Shown piece after piece: positions 18,212-25,403 of a stretch of DNA of 64,000 nucleotides. The notes below the pieces were generated by a model. That model did not search any database and was not told the origin of the DNA. It worked only from the letters and a program-made list of their open reading frames with translations. Positions within the stretch are counted from its first letter, which is position 1; every line of letters starts with the position of its first letter. This DNA comes from Lachnospiraceae bacterium (lineage in GTDB: Bacteria > Bacillota > Clostridia > Lachnospirales > Lachnospiraceae): assembly GCA_017431515.1 (NCBI GenBank), contig JAFRKV010000037.1, forward strand, positions 1 to 64,000, in the 5' to 3' direction. A program made the translations under genes and the position numbers.

Positions 18212-19306
18212 CTATTTTTCATGTAAGTACCCTTTCGCCTTCAACAGCTCTGCGGAAAGAACAGCGCCGCCTGCCGCGCCGCGCAAGGTGTTGTGGGAAA
18301 GACCCACAAATTTCCAGTCGTAGATCGTGTCTTCCCTCAAGCGTCCGATGGAGATCCCCATGCCCCGCTCATAGTCCACGTCCTTTGCGACCTGGGGGCG
18401 GTCATCCTCGGTGAAATACTGGATGAACTGCTTCGGTGCGCTGGGAAGCGCAAGCTTCTGCGGCTCACCGCTGAAGCTCTGCAGGGCTTCGATCAGCTCC
18501 TCTTTCGTCGCTTTCTTGCGGAACTTCACAAAGGCCGCCGCTGTATGGCCGTTTAAGATCGGCACACGGATACACTGACAGGTGATCTTCGGGGACGCGG
18601 CCGGCACAATTTCGCCGTTCTCGATATGCCCCCAGATCTTTAAGGGCTCTTTCTCCGACTTTTCTTCCTCCCCGTTGATAAAGGGGATGATGTTGCCCTC
18701 CATCTCGGGCCATTCTCTGAAGGTCTTGCCTGCACCGGAAATCGCCTGATAGGTGGATGCCACTACCTCATAGGGTTCAAAGTCCATCCATGCGGTCAGC
18801 GCCGGCGTATAGGACTGAATGGAGCAATTCGGCTTCACGGCGATAAACCCGTTATTCGTGCCGAGACGTTTCTTCTGATCCGGAATGATGTCAAAATGCT
18901 GTGGATTCAGTTCCGGCACCACCATAGGCACATCCGGCGTCCAGCGGTGGGCGCTGTTATTGGAAACCACGGGTGTCTCCGCTTTGGCATAGGCCTCTTC
19001 AATGGCGCGGATCTCGTCTTTACTCATATCCACGGCGCTGAAGGTAAAATCCACATCGGCAGAAACCGCCTCAACTTCGTTGACATTTTTTACCACCAGG
19101 TTTTTCACCGCTTCCGGCATCGGGCTTTCCAGCTTCCAACGGTCTGCCACCGCTTCCTCATAGGTCTTCCCGGCGCTCCTGGGGCTTGCTGCTATGGTTG
19201 TGACTGTAAACCACGGATGGTTCTCCAGTAAAGAAATGAACCGCTGTCCGACCATCCCGGTTCCGCCCAATACCGCCACACGTAGTTTTTTCTCCATAAC
19301 ATTCAC
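18212..19306 (-). CDS. asd: Aspartate-semialdehyde dehydrogenase
   Basis: NADP enzyme that reduces aspartyl phosphate to the semialdehyde, the branch point to lysine, methionine and threonine. The 364-residue protein is of the archaeal/fungal type: VAVLGGTGMVGQRFISLLE, VVSNNSAHR, the catalytic cysteine in VKPNCSIQSYTPAL, and GHTAAAFVKF. It has its own -35/-10 in front and a terminator behind, so it is probably transcribed alone. An ATG three codons later is a possible alternative start. Confidence 0.95.
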   Translation of the reverse strand: MNVMEKKLRVAVLGGTGMVGQRFISLLENHPWFTVTTIAASPRSAGKTYEEAVADRWKLESPMPEAVKNLVVKNVNEVEAVSADVDFTFSAVDMSKDEIRAIEEAYAKAETPVVSNNSAHRWTPDVPMVVPELNPQHFDIIPDQKKRLGTNNGFIAVKPNCSIQSYTPALTAWMDFEPYEVVASTYQAISGAGKTFREWPEMEGNIIPFINGEEEKSEKEPLKIWGHIENGEIVPAASPKITCQCIRVPILNGHTAAAFVKFRKKATKEELIEALQSFSGEPQKLALPSAPKQFIQYFTEDDRPQVAKDVDYERGMGISIGRLREDTIYDWKFVGLSHNTLRGAAGGAVLSAELLKAKGYLHEK

Positions 19307-19331
19307 CAGCCTTTCTCTAGATTTTCAAATG

Positions 19332-19360
19332 ATTTTACTCGTTTCGATTTCATTTTGCAA
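19332..19360 (-). promoter_or_regulatory. Promoter of asd
   Basis: TTGCAA (19355-19360), 17-bp spacer, TAAAAT (19332-19337) on the minus strand. A TTTCGATTT/AAATCGAAA inverted repeat overlaps the spacer. Confidence 0.6.
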
Positions 19361-19386
19361 GAAAAATCGAAAGGAAACGCAATCCC

Positions 19387-20766
19387 TTATGTTTCGTTCA
19401 GATATGCTTTGCACTGTGCGATCTCTTTTTCCATGGCCTCTTTTCCCGGCGCGCCATCCGTCAGGCGCTCGTTTACACAGGTTTCCATGGAAATCGCTTC
19501 ATAGACATCATCCGCAAAAGCTTCGGAAAAACGCTGCAGCTCCTGAATCGAAAGATCGTCGATGGAGCAGTCTTTCTCCATGCAGAAAAGCACGATCCTC
19601 CCGATGATCCCGTGGGCATCGCGGAAAGGCACCCCTTTTTTCACCAGATAATCCGCTGCGTCCGTGGCATTGGTAAAGCCCCTGCTGGCGCTTTTACGCA
19701 TGATATCCTTGCGGAAGGTGGTGGTGGAAAGCATCCCGTGAAACAGGTGGATACAATCCTTTGCCGTATCCATCGCATCAAAGGCCAGCTCCTTATCCTC
19801 CTGCATATCCTTATTGTAGGCAAGCGGCAGACCCTTCATGGTTGTCAGAAGCGCCATCAGTGCGCCGTAGACCCGTCCTGTCTTGCCCCGCACCAGCTCC
19901 GCGATATCCGGATTTTTCTTCTGGGGCATGATGGAACTGCCCGTGCTGTAGCTGTCATCCAATTCCACAAAACGGTATTCGTTGGAGTTCCAGAGGATGA
20001 TTTCCTCGGAAAACCGCGACAGATGCATCATGACAATGGAGAGCGCGGCCAGATATTCAATGAGATAATCCCGGTCCGACACACCGTCCATGCTGTTTCT
20101 CGAAGGCTCTGCAAAGCCAAGTTCCTTCGCAGTGAAGTCACGATCCAAAGGATAGGTGGTGCCGGCAAGCGCGCCGGAGCCCAGCGGACAGACGTTCATG
20201 CGTTCGCGAATGTCATGAAGCCGCTGTCTGTCACGCCGAAACATTTCAAAGTAGGCGCCGAGATGATGCGCAAGCGTGGTCGGCTGCGCCTTCTGCAGAT
20301 GGGTAAAGCCCGGCATGACCGTTTCCTTGTGCTCCTCCATCAAAGACAGCAGGGTCTGCAGAAGTTCATAGAGCGCTGTGGCCGTCTCGTCCACCTGCTT
20401 TCTCGTATACAGCCGCATGTCCAGTGCGACCTGATCATTGCGGCTTCTTCCGGTGTGCAGTTTTTTCCCGGTGTCTCCGATCCGTTCGATCAGCGTGGCC
20501 TCCACGAAGCTGTGCACATCCTCGAAGCTTTCCGATACGATGAGATGTCCGTCCTGAACATCCTCTGCGATTTGAACCAAAGCCTCCTCGATCTGCTCTG
20601 CTTCTTGCGCCGTCAAAATCCCCTGTTTCCCCAGCATCCGCACATGGACGATGCTGCCCTCGATGTCCTGCTGCAGCAGGCGCTTGTCAAACCGGATCGA
20701 TGCGTTAAAGTCATACACCGCCTGCGCCGTTTCTTTTTCAAACCGTCCGCCCCAAAGTGTTGCCAT
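19387..20766 (-). CDS. argH: Argininosuccinate lyase
   Basis: Final step of arginine synthesis, splitting argininosuccinate to arginine and fumarate. The 459-residue protein begins ATLWGGRFEKETAQ and has the fumarase-superfamily signature GSSIMPQKKNPD, the TGRSRNDQVALD loop and the HLQKAQPTTLAH segment. I chose the ATG with GGAAAGGAAGGAAAAAC upstream; the longer reading frame only reflects overlap with queH. argG is not in view. Its first 29 bp overlap the 3' end of queH. Confidence 0.96.
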   Translation of the reverse strand: MATLWGGRFEKETAQAVYDFNASIRFDKRLLQQDIEGSIVHVRMLGKQGILTAQEAEQIEEALVQIAEDVQDGHLIVSESFEDVHSFVEATLIERIGDTGKKLHTGRSRNDQVALDMRLYTRKQVDETATALYELLQTLLSLMEEHKETVMPGFTHLQKAQPTTLAHHLGAYFEMFRRDRQRLHDIRERMNVCPLGSGALAGTTYPLDRDFTAKELGFAEPSRNSMDGVSDRDYLIEYLAALSIVMMHLSRFSEEIILWNSNEYRFVELDDSYSTGSSIMPQKKNPDIAELVRGKTGRVYGALMALLTTMKGLPLAYNKDMQEDKELAFDAMDTAKDCIHLFHGMLSTTTFRKDIMRKSASRGFTNATDAADYLVKKGVPFRDAHGIIGRIVLFCMEKDCSIDDLSIQELQRFSEAFADDVYEAISMETCVNERLTDGAPGKEAMEKEIAQCKAYLNET

Positions 20767-21388
20767 GTTTTTCCTTCCTTTCCCTGTATGAGAACTCACA
20801 TCCGCAATAATCCTGCCGATACATGCCGTATTCTTTTGAAAGTTCACAGGACCTGAGATATCCGTTTTTTTTCTTAAAGTCACTGGTCAGATAGGTCACG
20901 CCGTAAAGGGCTGCCAGTTCCTCCCCGATGGTATTTAAGCGCACCGCATCTTTCTTCGGGCTGACGGATAAAGTGGTGGTAAAAAAAGCAAACCCGCCTT
21001 CTTTCGCCTGCCTCGCAGTCTCCTCCAGCCGCATCCGGTAGCAGACACCGCAGCGTTCGCCACCCTCGGGAAGCGCTTCCATCCCGCGCACGGCCTCATA
21101 AAATTGTTCCGGATGAAACTGCCCTTCCAGGAATGAAATCGGATGCTTCGCAGGGAACTGTTTCAGAAACGCCTGCTGTTCCCGCGCGCGGTGTCGATAT
21201 TCTTCCTCTGGATAAAGATTGGGATTGTAGTAAAAGACCGTAATTTGAAAAAAATCCGAAAGAAGTTCCAGCACAGAGCTGCTGCAGGGGGTGCAGCAGC
21301 TGTGCAAGAACAGTGTCGGGATGCGTCCTTCTTCCCGGAGCCTCCCGATTGTCCGTTCCATTTCGAGTGCGTAGTTTCTTTTCTCCAT
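20738..21388 (-). CDS. queH: Epoxyqueuosine reductase QueH
   Basis: 216-residue DUF208-family enzyme that reduces epoxyqueuosine to queuosine in tRNA anticodons, the metal-dependent alternative to QueG. The key residues are the CCTPCS motif in LFLHSCCTPCSSS, the GERCGVCYRMRLEETA pair and the C-terminal CGC in YRQDYCGCEFS, which together bind the metal centre. The start follows AAAGGCAGCG; upstream in-frame codons encode no recognisable protein. It overlaps argH and follows a small membrane protein gene by 8 bp. Confidence 0.9.
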   Translation of the reverse strand: MEKRNYALEMERTIGRLREEGRIPTLFLHSCCTPCSSSVLELLSDFFQITVFYYNPNLYPEEEYRHRAREQQAFLKQFPAKHPISFLEGQFHPEQFYEAVRGMEALPEGGERCGVCYRMRLEETARQAKEGGFAFFTTTLSVSPKKDAVRLNTIGEELAALYGVTYLTSDFKKKNGYLRSCELSKEYGMYRQDYCGCEFSYRERKEKHGNTLGRTV

Positions 21389-21396
21389 CGCTGCCT

Positions 21397-21723
21397 TTAT
21401 TCTGCAGTCCGCCTCTCGCGCTTCATGTTCCCGTGGAACCAGAAGCTGAGCACGACCACACTCGCGAAGTAAAGAAGTGCCGCAAGGATCAAAAGCACCA
21501 CGTTCTTGGTAAAGATGCCCAGCGCGAGCTCTCCGCCGATCACCACCACATGCAGCCATAACGGCGCCTTGTGCATACAGACAGCAAGGCCTGCCTGAAT
21601 CAGTACGATGAGTGCCACTGTCACGATCGGCACCTTTAACGCAAATGCGCTGATCACAAAGACCACCACTGCGAAGATGATGTAAAGGATCAATGCGATC
21701 TCCGGTTTTCCCAGTTGTTTCAT
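21397..21723 (-). CDS. Small membrane protein of unknown function
   Basis: 108-residue hydrophobic protein with three to four membrane segments (about 10-30, 32-50, 55-75 and 78-97) and a short basic tail (HGNMKRERRTAE). The second of two adjacent ATG codons has the better distance to AAGGAGG. It has no family I recognise. It is co-oriented with queH and argH and separated from queH by only 8 bp. Confidence 0.7.
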   Translation of the reverse strand: MKQLGKPEIALILYIIFAVVVFVISAFALKVPIVTVALIVLIQAGLAVCMHKAPLWLHVVVIGGELALGIFTKNVVLLILAALLYFASVVVLSFWFHGNMKRERRTAE

Positions 21724-21797
21724 CATGAACCTCCTTCGGCACGAGGTATCGCCTCATACCAAATCCTATATGACTTTACACTCCAGAAACGACAAAC

Positions 21798-21826
21798 GCC
21801 GAAAGCTGTCTTCTCAGCTTCCGGCA
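21798..21826 (-). terminator. Terminator after tRNA-Thr
   Basis: Imperfect stem GCCGGAAGCTG / CAGCTTTCGGC followed by GTTTGTCGTTT on the minus strand, just downstream of the tRNA. Confidence 0.65.
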
Positions 21827-21837
21827 TCCATCCAGTC

Positions 21838-21910
<73 letters not shown>

Positions 21911-21987
21911 AAAACACAGTGCTTATTCATTATAGGAGAAAGCATTTGCTTTTGCAATCTTTTTTTACAAAAATTCGGTTCACGGGT

Positions 21988-23745
21988 TCAGAACATTTCC
22001 GTCAGGCTGTCAAGCAGCTTCTTCCTGGGCATGGTCTTCAGAAGACACCCCGAAGGATGCAGCGCCTTGATGCGTTCTTCCACGTCCTGATCTGTGACAC
22101 CGGTCAGGAACACTACGGGAATGTCCTTTCGCTCCGGATCCTGCCGCAGCTGGTTCAGTAACTGGGGGCCGTCCACATCCGGCATTTGATAGTCAAGCAG
22201 GATCAGATCCGCCTGATTCCGCTGCAGAAAAGTCATCGCCTGTTTTCCGGAGGTGACGATATCCGTGCGATAGCGATCCTTGATCCATTCCCGAACCATG
22301 GTGGCATAAGCGGGATCGTCGTCCACGATCAGAACCCGCTTTTTATCGCCGGACTGGCGCGGTTTTTCCTGTTCCTTTGTTTTCGTTGCAGCGCCCGAAA
22401 GCCCCTCGGCCTCATCCTTGAAGGAAGCAAAGGAGGTCAGGTACGTAAGTCTGACTCTGTCCTGATACCCGGTGAGACTCCAGGCTTTCATGATCCGTTC
22501 GATGACGCCCGGTGTATCCTTTTCCGTCAGCTGCGGCAATACCACAAAAAACTGGCCCTGTCTGCACTGAAAGATCAGATCGCTCCTTCTGAGGGTGTTA
22601 ATCAAGGTCTTCCCGAACTGCGCAACGATCTCCGTGAAAACGACCCCCTTCTCTTTTGAGGAAACAGAAAACAAAATCCGGTTGACAACGCCGCCGTATC
22701 TTTTCAGGAATCGGATGATGAACTGATAATTCCAGGAGAAGGCTTCCTGTCCAAGCAGCAACGTGCCTCTTCCGCCGTCCCGTTCCGAAACGATCTGCAG
22801 GACACGGGAAAGATCCCTTTCCAGGTTTTCCTCCGCATCCTCTGCCCCCGCATAGGAACGATAAATTTCGCAACCGTGCTTCCCATTTCGCTTCACCTGA
22901 TACAGCGCGCTGTCGGCAAACTGAAACAGAAGCTGATAGTCCTCTGCATGGGAAGGCGCAAAGGCACAGCCGACGGAAACTCCCAGAGGGATCCCATGGT
23001 CTTTCCCCATGAGTTGATCTGCCGCCTTCATAAACTGTTCATTGACTCTCTGCACCAGTGCGGAAACCCCTGTTTCCCCGGTCATATCCAGAAAGAAGGC
23101 GATAAATTCATCGCCGCCGATCCGTGCAATGATATCCTCATTTCTGACATTGTGTTTCATGATGTCGGAAAAGGCCACCAGCACACGGTCTCCCATATCA
23201 TGCCCGTAAAGGTCGTTGACCAGTTTGAAGTTATCCAGATCAAACAGCATCAGCGCACCGGCATGGTCTTTGCAGAGCGCCACAATCTTTTCCGTTCCGC
23301 TGACTTTGTTGAAAAAGCCCGTCAGCTTGTCCAGCTTCGCTTCCTCCGTCAGGCTCTGGATTGTCTTGCTGTTGGCAATGGTATTGCGGATCCGCTTAAT
23401 CAGAATGTCCTGATCGAAGGGCTTGTGAATAAAGTCAGAAGCCCCGGCCTTCAGGCCTCTGCGCTCGATCTCCTGGTTCTTTTCTCCGGTCAGAAAGATC
23501 ACCGGTGTCTGTTGTTTTCCGGCGGTCTCTTCCAGCAGCCGCAGCTTTTTATAGGTCTCAAAGCCGTCCATTTCCGGCATCAGAATATCCAGCAGGATCA
23601 GATCCGGATCATTTTTTTCCATAAAGGTAAGCAGATCCGTGCCGGAGCGCAGACAGCTGACGCGCATCTCATGCTTGTTTAACAGTTTTCTAGCATTTGT
23701 CAGGCTGAGTGGCTCATCATCCACCACAACTATCCAGTCACTCAT
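21988..23745 (-). CDS. REC-GGDEF-GGDEF-like-REC response regulator
   Basis: 585-residue cytoplasmic signalling protein. The N-terminal receiver domain has acidic residues at 9-10, phospho-acceptor D53 in LLDILMPEMDG and the KPF lysine. A diguanylate cyclase domain follows at about 135-300 with an intact GGDEF at 210-214 and an RNED inhibitory site five residues before it. A third region (about 320-440) looks like a decayed second GGDEF domain, with RRSDLIFQCRQGQFFVVLP where RxSD...GGDEF would be. A second receiver (about 465-585, VLIVDDDPAY, LLDYQMPDVDG) closes the protein. It probably makes cyclic di-GMP under control of two phosphorylation inputs. It overlaps the upstream small sensor gene by ATGA. 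Confidence 0.9.
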   Translation of the reverse strand: MSDWIVVVDDEPLSLTNARKLLNKHEMRVSCLRSGTDLLTFMEKNDPDLILLDILMPEMDGFETYKKLRLLEETAGKQQTPVIFLTGEKNQEIERRGLKAGASDFIHKPFDQDILIKRIRNTIANSKTIQSLTEEAKLDKLTGFFNKVSGTEKIVALCKDHAGALMLFDLDNFKLVNDLYGHDMGDRVLVAFSDIMKHNVRNEDIIARIGGDEFIAFFLDMTGETGVSALVQRVNEQFMKAADQLMGKDHGIPLGVSVGCAFAPSHAEDYQLLFQFADSALYQVKRNGKHGCEIYRSYAGAEDAEENLERDLSRVLQIVSERDGGRGTLLLGQEAFSWNYQFIIRFLKRYGGVVNRILFSVSSKEKGVVFTEIVAQFGKTLINTLRRSDLIFQCRQGQFFVVLPQLTEKDTPGVIERIMKAWSLTGYQDRVRLTYLTSFASFKDEAEGLSGAATKTKEQEKPRQSGDKKRVLIVDDDPAYATMVREWIKDRYRTDIVTSGKQAMTFLQRNQADLILLDYQMPDVDGPQLLNQLRQDPERKDIPVVFLTGVTDQDVEERIKALHPSGCLLKTMPRKKLLDSLTEMF

Positions 23746-24083
23746 GTTCGTATCTCCGCCTTCTCTTGTGTCCTTTCAGGAGTGCGGTTTTTTGCTTCAT
23801 CCAGCGCTTTCTGAATCGTGTCATATATTTCATCCAGTGCATACGCCGCCAGCTTCAGGGATTCGATATTCGTGTCAAGGTACTGGTCGATCTGATCCGC
23901 CGAATCCTCCGCCGTGACCCTTCCGTTCAGGATGATCGTATTCTTCTTCTCTGCGGAAAGCATGCTGTAGTAGACGAAAATGATGAAGGCAAAAAACACG
24001 CTGACCACTACGGTCACGACAGTGCTTCTGATCTTATGCCTTTTCTCCTCACCGGCTTTGCTTGTTTTTTCATTTTCATTCAT
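23742..24083 (-). CDS. Small membrane protein, probable truncated sensor
   Basis: 113-residue protein with a basic N-terminus, one membrane segment (about 20-43) and an outside part that begins like a Cache-type sensory domain (RVTAEDSADQIDQYLDTNIE). The sequence stops after a charged helix, well before a complete ligand-binding domain or any kinase part. It could be the front of a once-larger sensor that now only supplies coupled translation to the GGDEF protein (ATGA overlap), or a short sensor partner. The start follows AGAAGGTTCTGAT. Confidence 0.6.
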   Translation of the reverse strand: MNENEKTSKAGEEKRHKIRSTVVTVVVSVFFAFIIFVYYSMLSAEKKNTIILNGRVTAEDSADQIDQYLDTNIESLKLAAYALDEIYDTIQKALDEAKNRTPERTQEKAEIRT

Positions 24084-24144
24084 ATCAGAACCTTCTATTC
24101 TTCCCTATTTGACTTCTATCAGCCGTCAAACTACAATTGATTAT

Positions 24145-24186
24145 GATGTTGATGTCAAAAGTCACATGCCGTTTGATCGCAACATC
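24145..24186. repeat. Dispersed intergenic repeat, copy A
   Basis: 42 bp with the pattern GATGT-N6-CAAAAGTCACATGCCG-TTTGATC-N2-AACATC; its ends form a 9-bp inverted repeat (ATGATGTTG/CAACATCAT). A second copy lies at 57456-57499. Confidence 0.6.
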
Positions 24187-24189
24187 ATG

Positions 24190-24208
24190 ATTATAACATA
24201 TTGTAACC
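24190..24208 (-). promoter_or_regulatory. Extended -10 promoter of the sensor/GGDEF unit
   Basis: On the minus strand TGTTATAAT is a strong extended -10, preceded by GGTTACAATA. The arrangement resembles the motif found upstream of hup and ireB. No clear -35. Confidence 0.5.
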
Positions 24209-24264
24209 GCATAATAAATTCGTGCACTATCCTATTCCACGCTTTTTCTACGGGAGGTTTTCTT

Positions 24265-25365
24265 ATGAGCAACACAAACCAACTCGGCATCATTTCCCTG
24301 GAATCGTATCGGGAAAAAGCATCGCGCATAGATCAGATCCTTTGTGACTGGCGCGGGGAAGACTCCTTTTTGATCGATGTGCAGTGCCCGCGTTTTGCCA
24401 GCGGAGAAGCAAAATGCATGATCAAACAATCCGTGCGTGACAAGGATCTCTTCCTTCTTGTGGATGTCTGCAACAATTCTCTGAAATACAAGATGGACGG
24501 AGAATACAACCGGATGTCTCCCGATGACCATTATCAGGATCTGAAGCGCGTGATCGCCGCCTGCAGCGGCAAAGCCAGAAGGATCACGGTCGTCATGCCT
24601 TTCCTGTATGAAGGGAGGCAGCATAGAAAGACCGCCCGCGAGTCCTTAGACTGCGCTATGATGCTGAAAGAACTGGAATTTCTCGGTGTCGATAATATCG
24701 TCACCTTTGACGCCCATGATCCGAGAATGCAGAACGTCCTGCCGCTATGCGGCATGGAGATCATCTCTCCCGCGCTTCAGTTTACCCAGGCGCTTCTGAC
24801 AGAATACGAAGACATCTCCATTTCCTCCGACCGGCTCATGTTCATCGCGCCGGATGAGGGTGCGACGGAACGGGTCGTTTTCTTCGCGTCAGTCTTCGGT
24901 GTCAACATCGGTATGTTTTATAAGCGGCGAGATTATGCCAATATCATTGACGGCACGAACCCCATCGTGGCCCATGATTTCTGCGGCGGGAGCCTGAAGG
25001 GCATGGATGCCATCGTGGTGGATGACATGATCGCTTCCGGCGGCAGCATCATTGATGTCTGCAGACAGATCAAGGACCGGGGTGCAAAACGGGTTTTCAT
25101 CTTCTCCACCTTCGGCCTCTTTTCCAACGGATTTGAAAAACTGGATCGGGCCTACGAAGAAAAACTCTTCGACCGGATCTTTACCACCAACCTGGTCTAC
25201 CAGAAACCGGAGTTGCTGAAAAAAGAATATTATCTCGGCGTCAACATGAACCGCTATATCGCCGCGATCATTGATACACTGAACCGCAACGGCTCCATGC
25301 AATCACTGATTAAGCCGGAAAAGCGCATTCGGGAAACCATCGCCGGATATCATGCTGCCACCTGA
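24265..25365 (+). CDS. prs: Ribose-phosphate pyrophosphokinase, divergent long form
   Basis: 366-residue PRPP synthetase-like protein; classical Prs proteins have about 315. Recognisable parts are MPFLYEGRQHRKTARESLDC (ATP/ribose-phosphate region), NIVTFDAHDPRMQN in place of the usual DLHxxQxQGFF, and the PRPP-binding loop AIVVDDMIASGGSI. The usual N-terminal FSGNSNxxLA is missing and replaced by an unrelated start. The ATG follows CGGGAGGTTTTCTT; longer in-frame codons upstream lie in the intergenic promoter zone. A strong terminator follows. Activity is probable from the intact PRPP loop, but a phosphoribosyltransferase-like role is possible. Confidence 0.82.
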   Translation: MSNTNQLGIISLESYREKASRIDQILCDWRGEDSFLIDVQCPRFASGEAKCMIKQSVRDKDLFLLVDVCNNSLKYKMDGEYNRMSPDDHYQDLKRVIAACSGKARRITVVMPFLYEGRQHRKTARESLDCAMMLKELEFLGVDNIVTFDAHDPRMQNVLPLCGMEIISPALQFTQALLTEYEDISISSDRLMFIAPDEGATERVVFFASVFGVNIGMFYKRRDYANIIDGTNPIVAHDFCGGSLKGMDAIVVDDMIASGGSIIDVCRQIKDRGAKRVFIFSTFGLFSNGFEKLDRAYEEKLFDRIFTTNLVYQKPELLKKEYYLGVNMNRYIAAIIDTLNRNGSMQSLIKPEKRIRETIAGYHAAT

Positions 25366-25366
25366 A

Positions 25367-25396
25367 AAAAGCCCCCGCCAACACGGGGGCTTTTTT
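25367..25396. terminator. Bidirectional terminator between prs and the MATE fusion
   Basis: AAAAAAGCCCCCG-CCAACA-CGGGGGCTTTTTT, with A- and T-runs on both sides, between two convergent genes. Confidence 0.92.
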
Positions 25397-25403
25397 GCAA
25401 CCT

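Noticed and set aside
19612..20856. Plus-strand open frame of 414 codons
   Set aside because: Antisense of argH; reading frame is open only because of codon bias.
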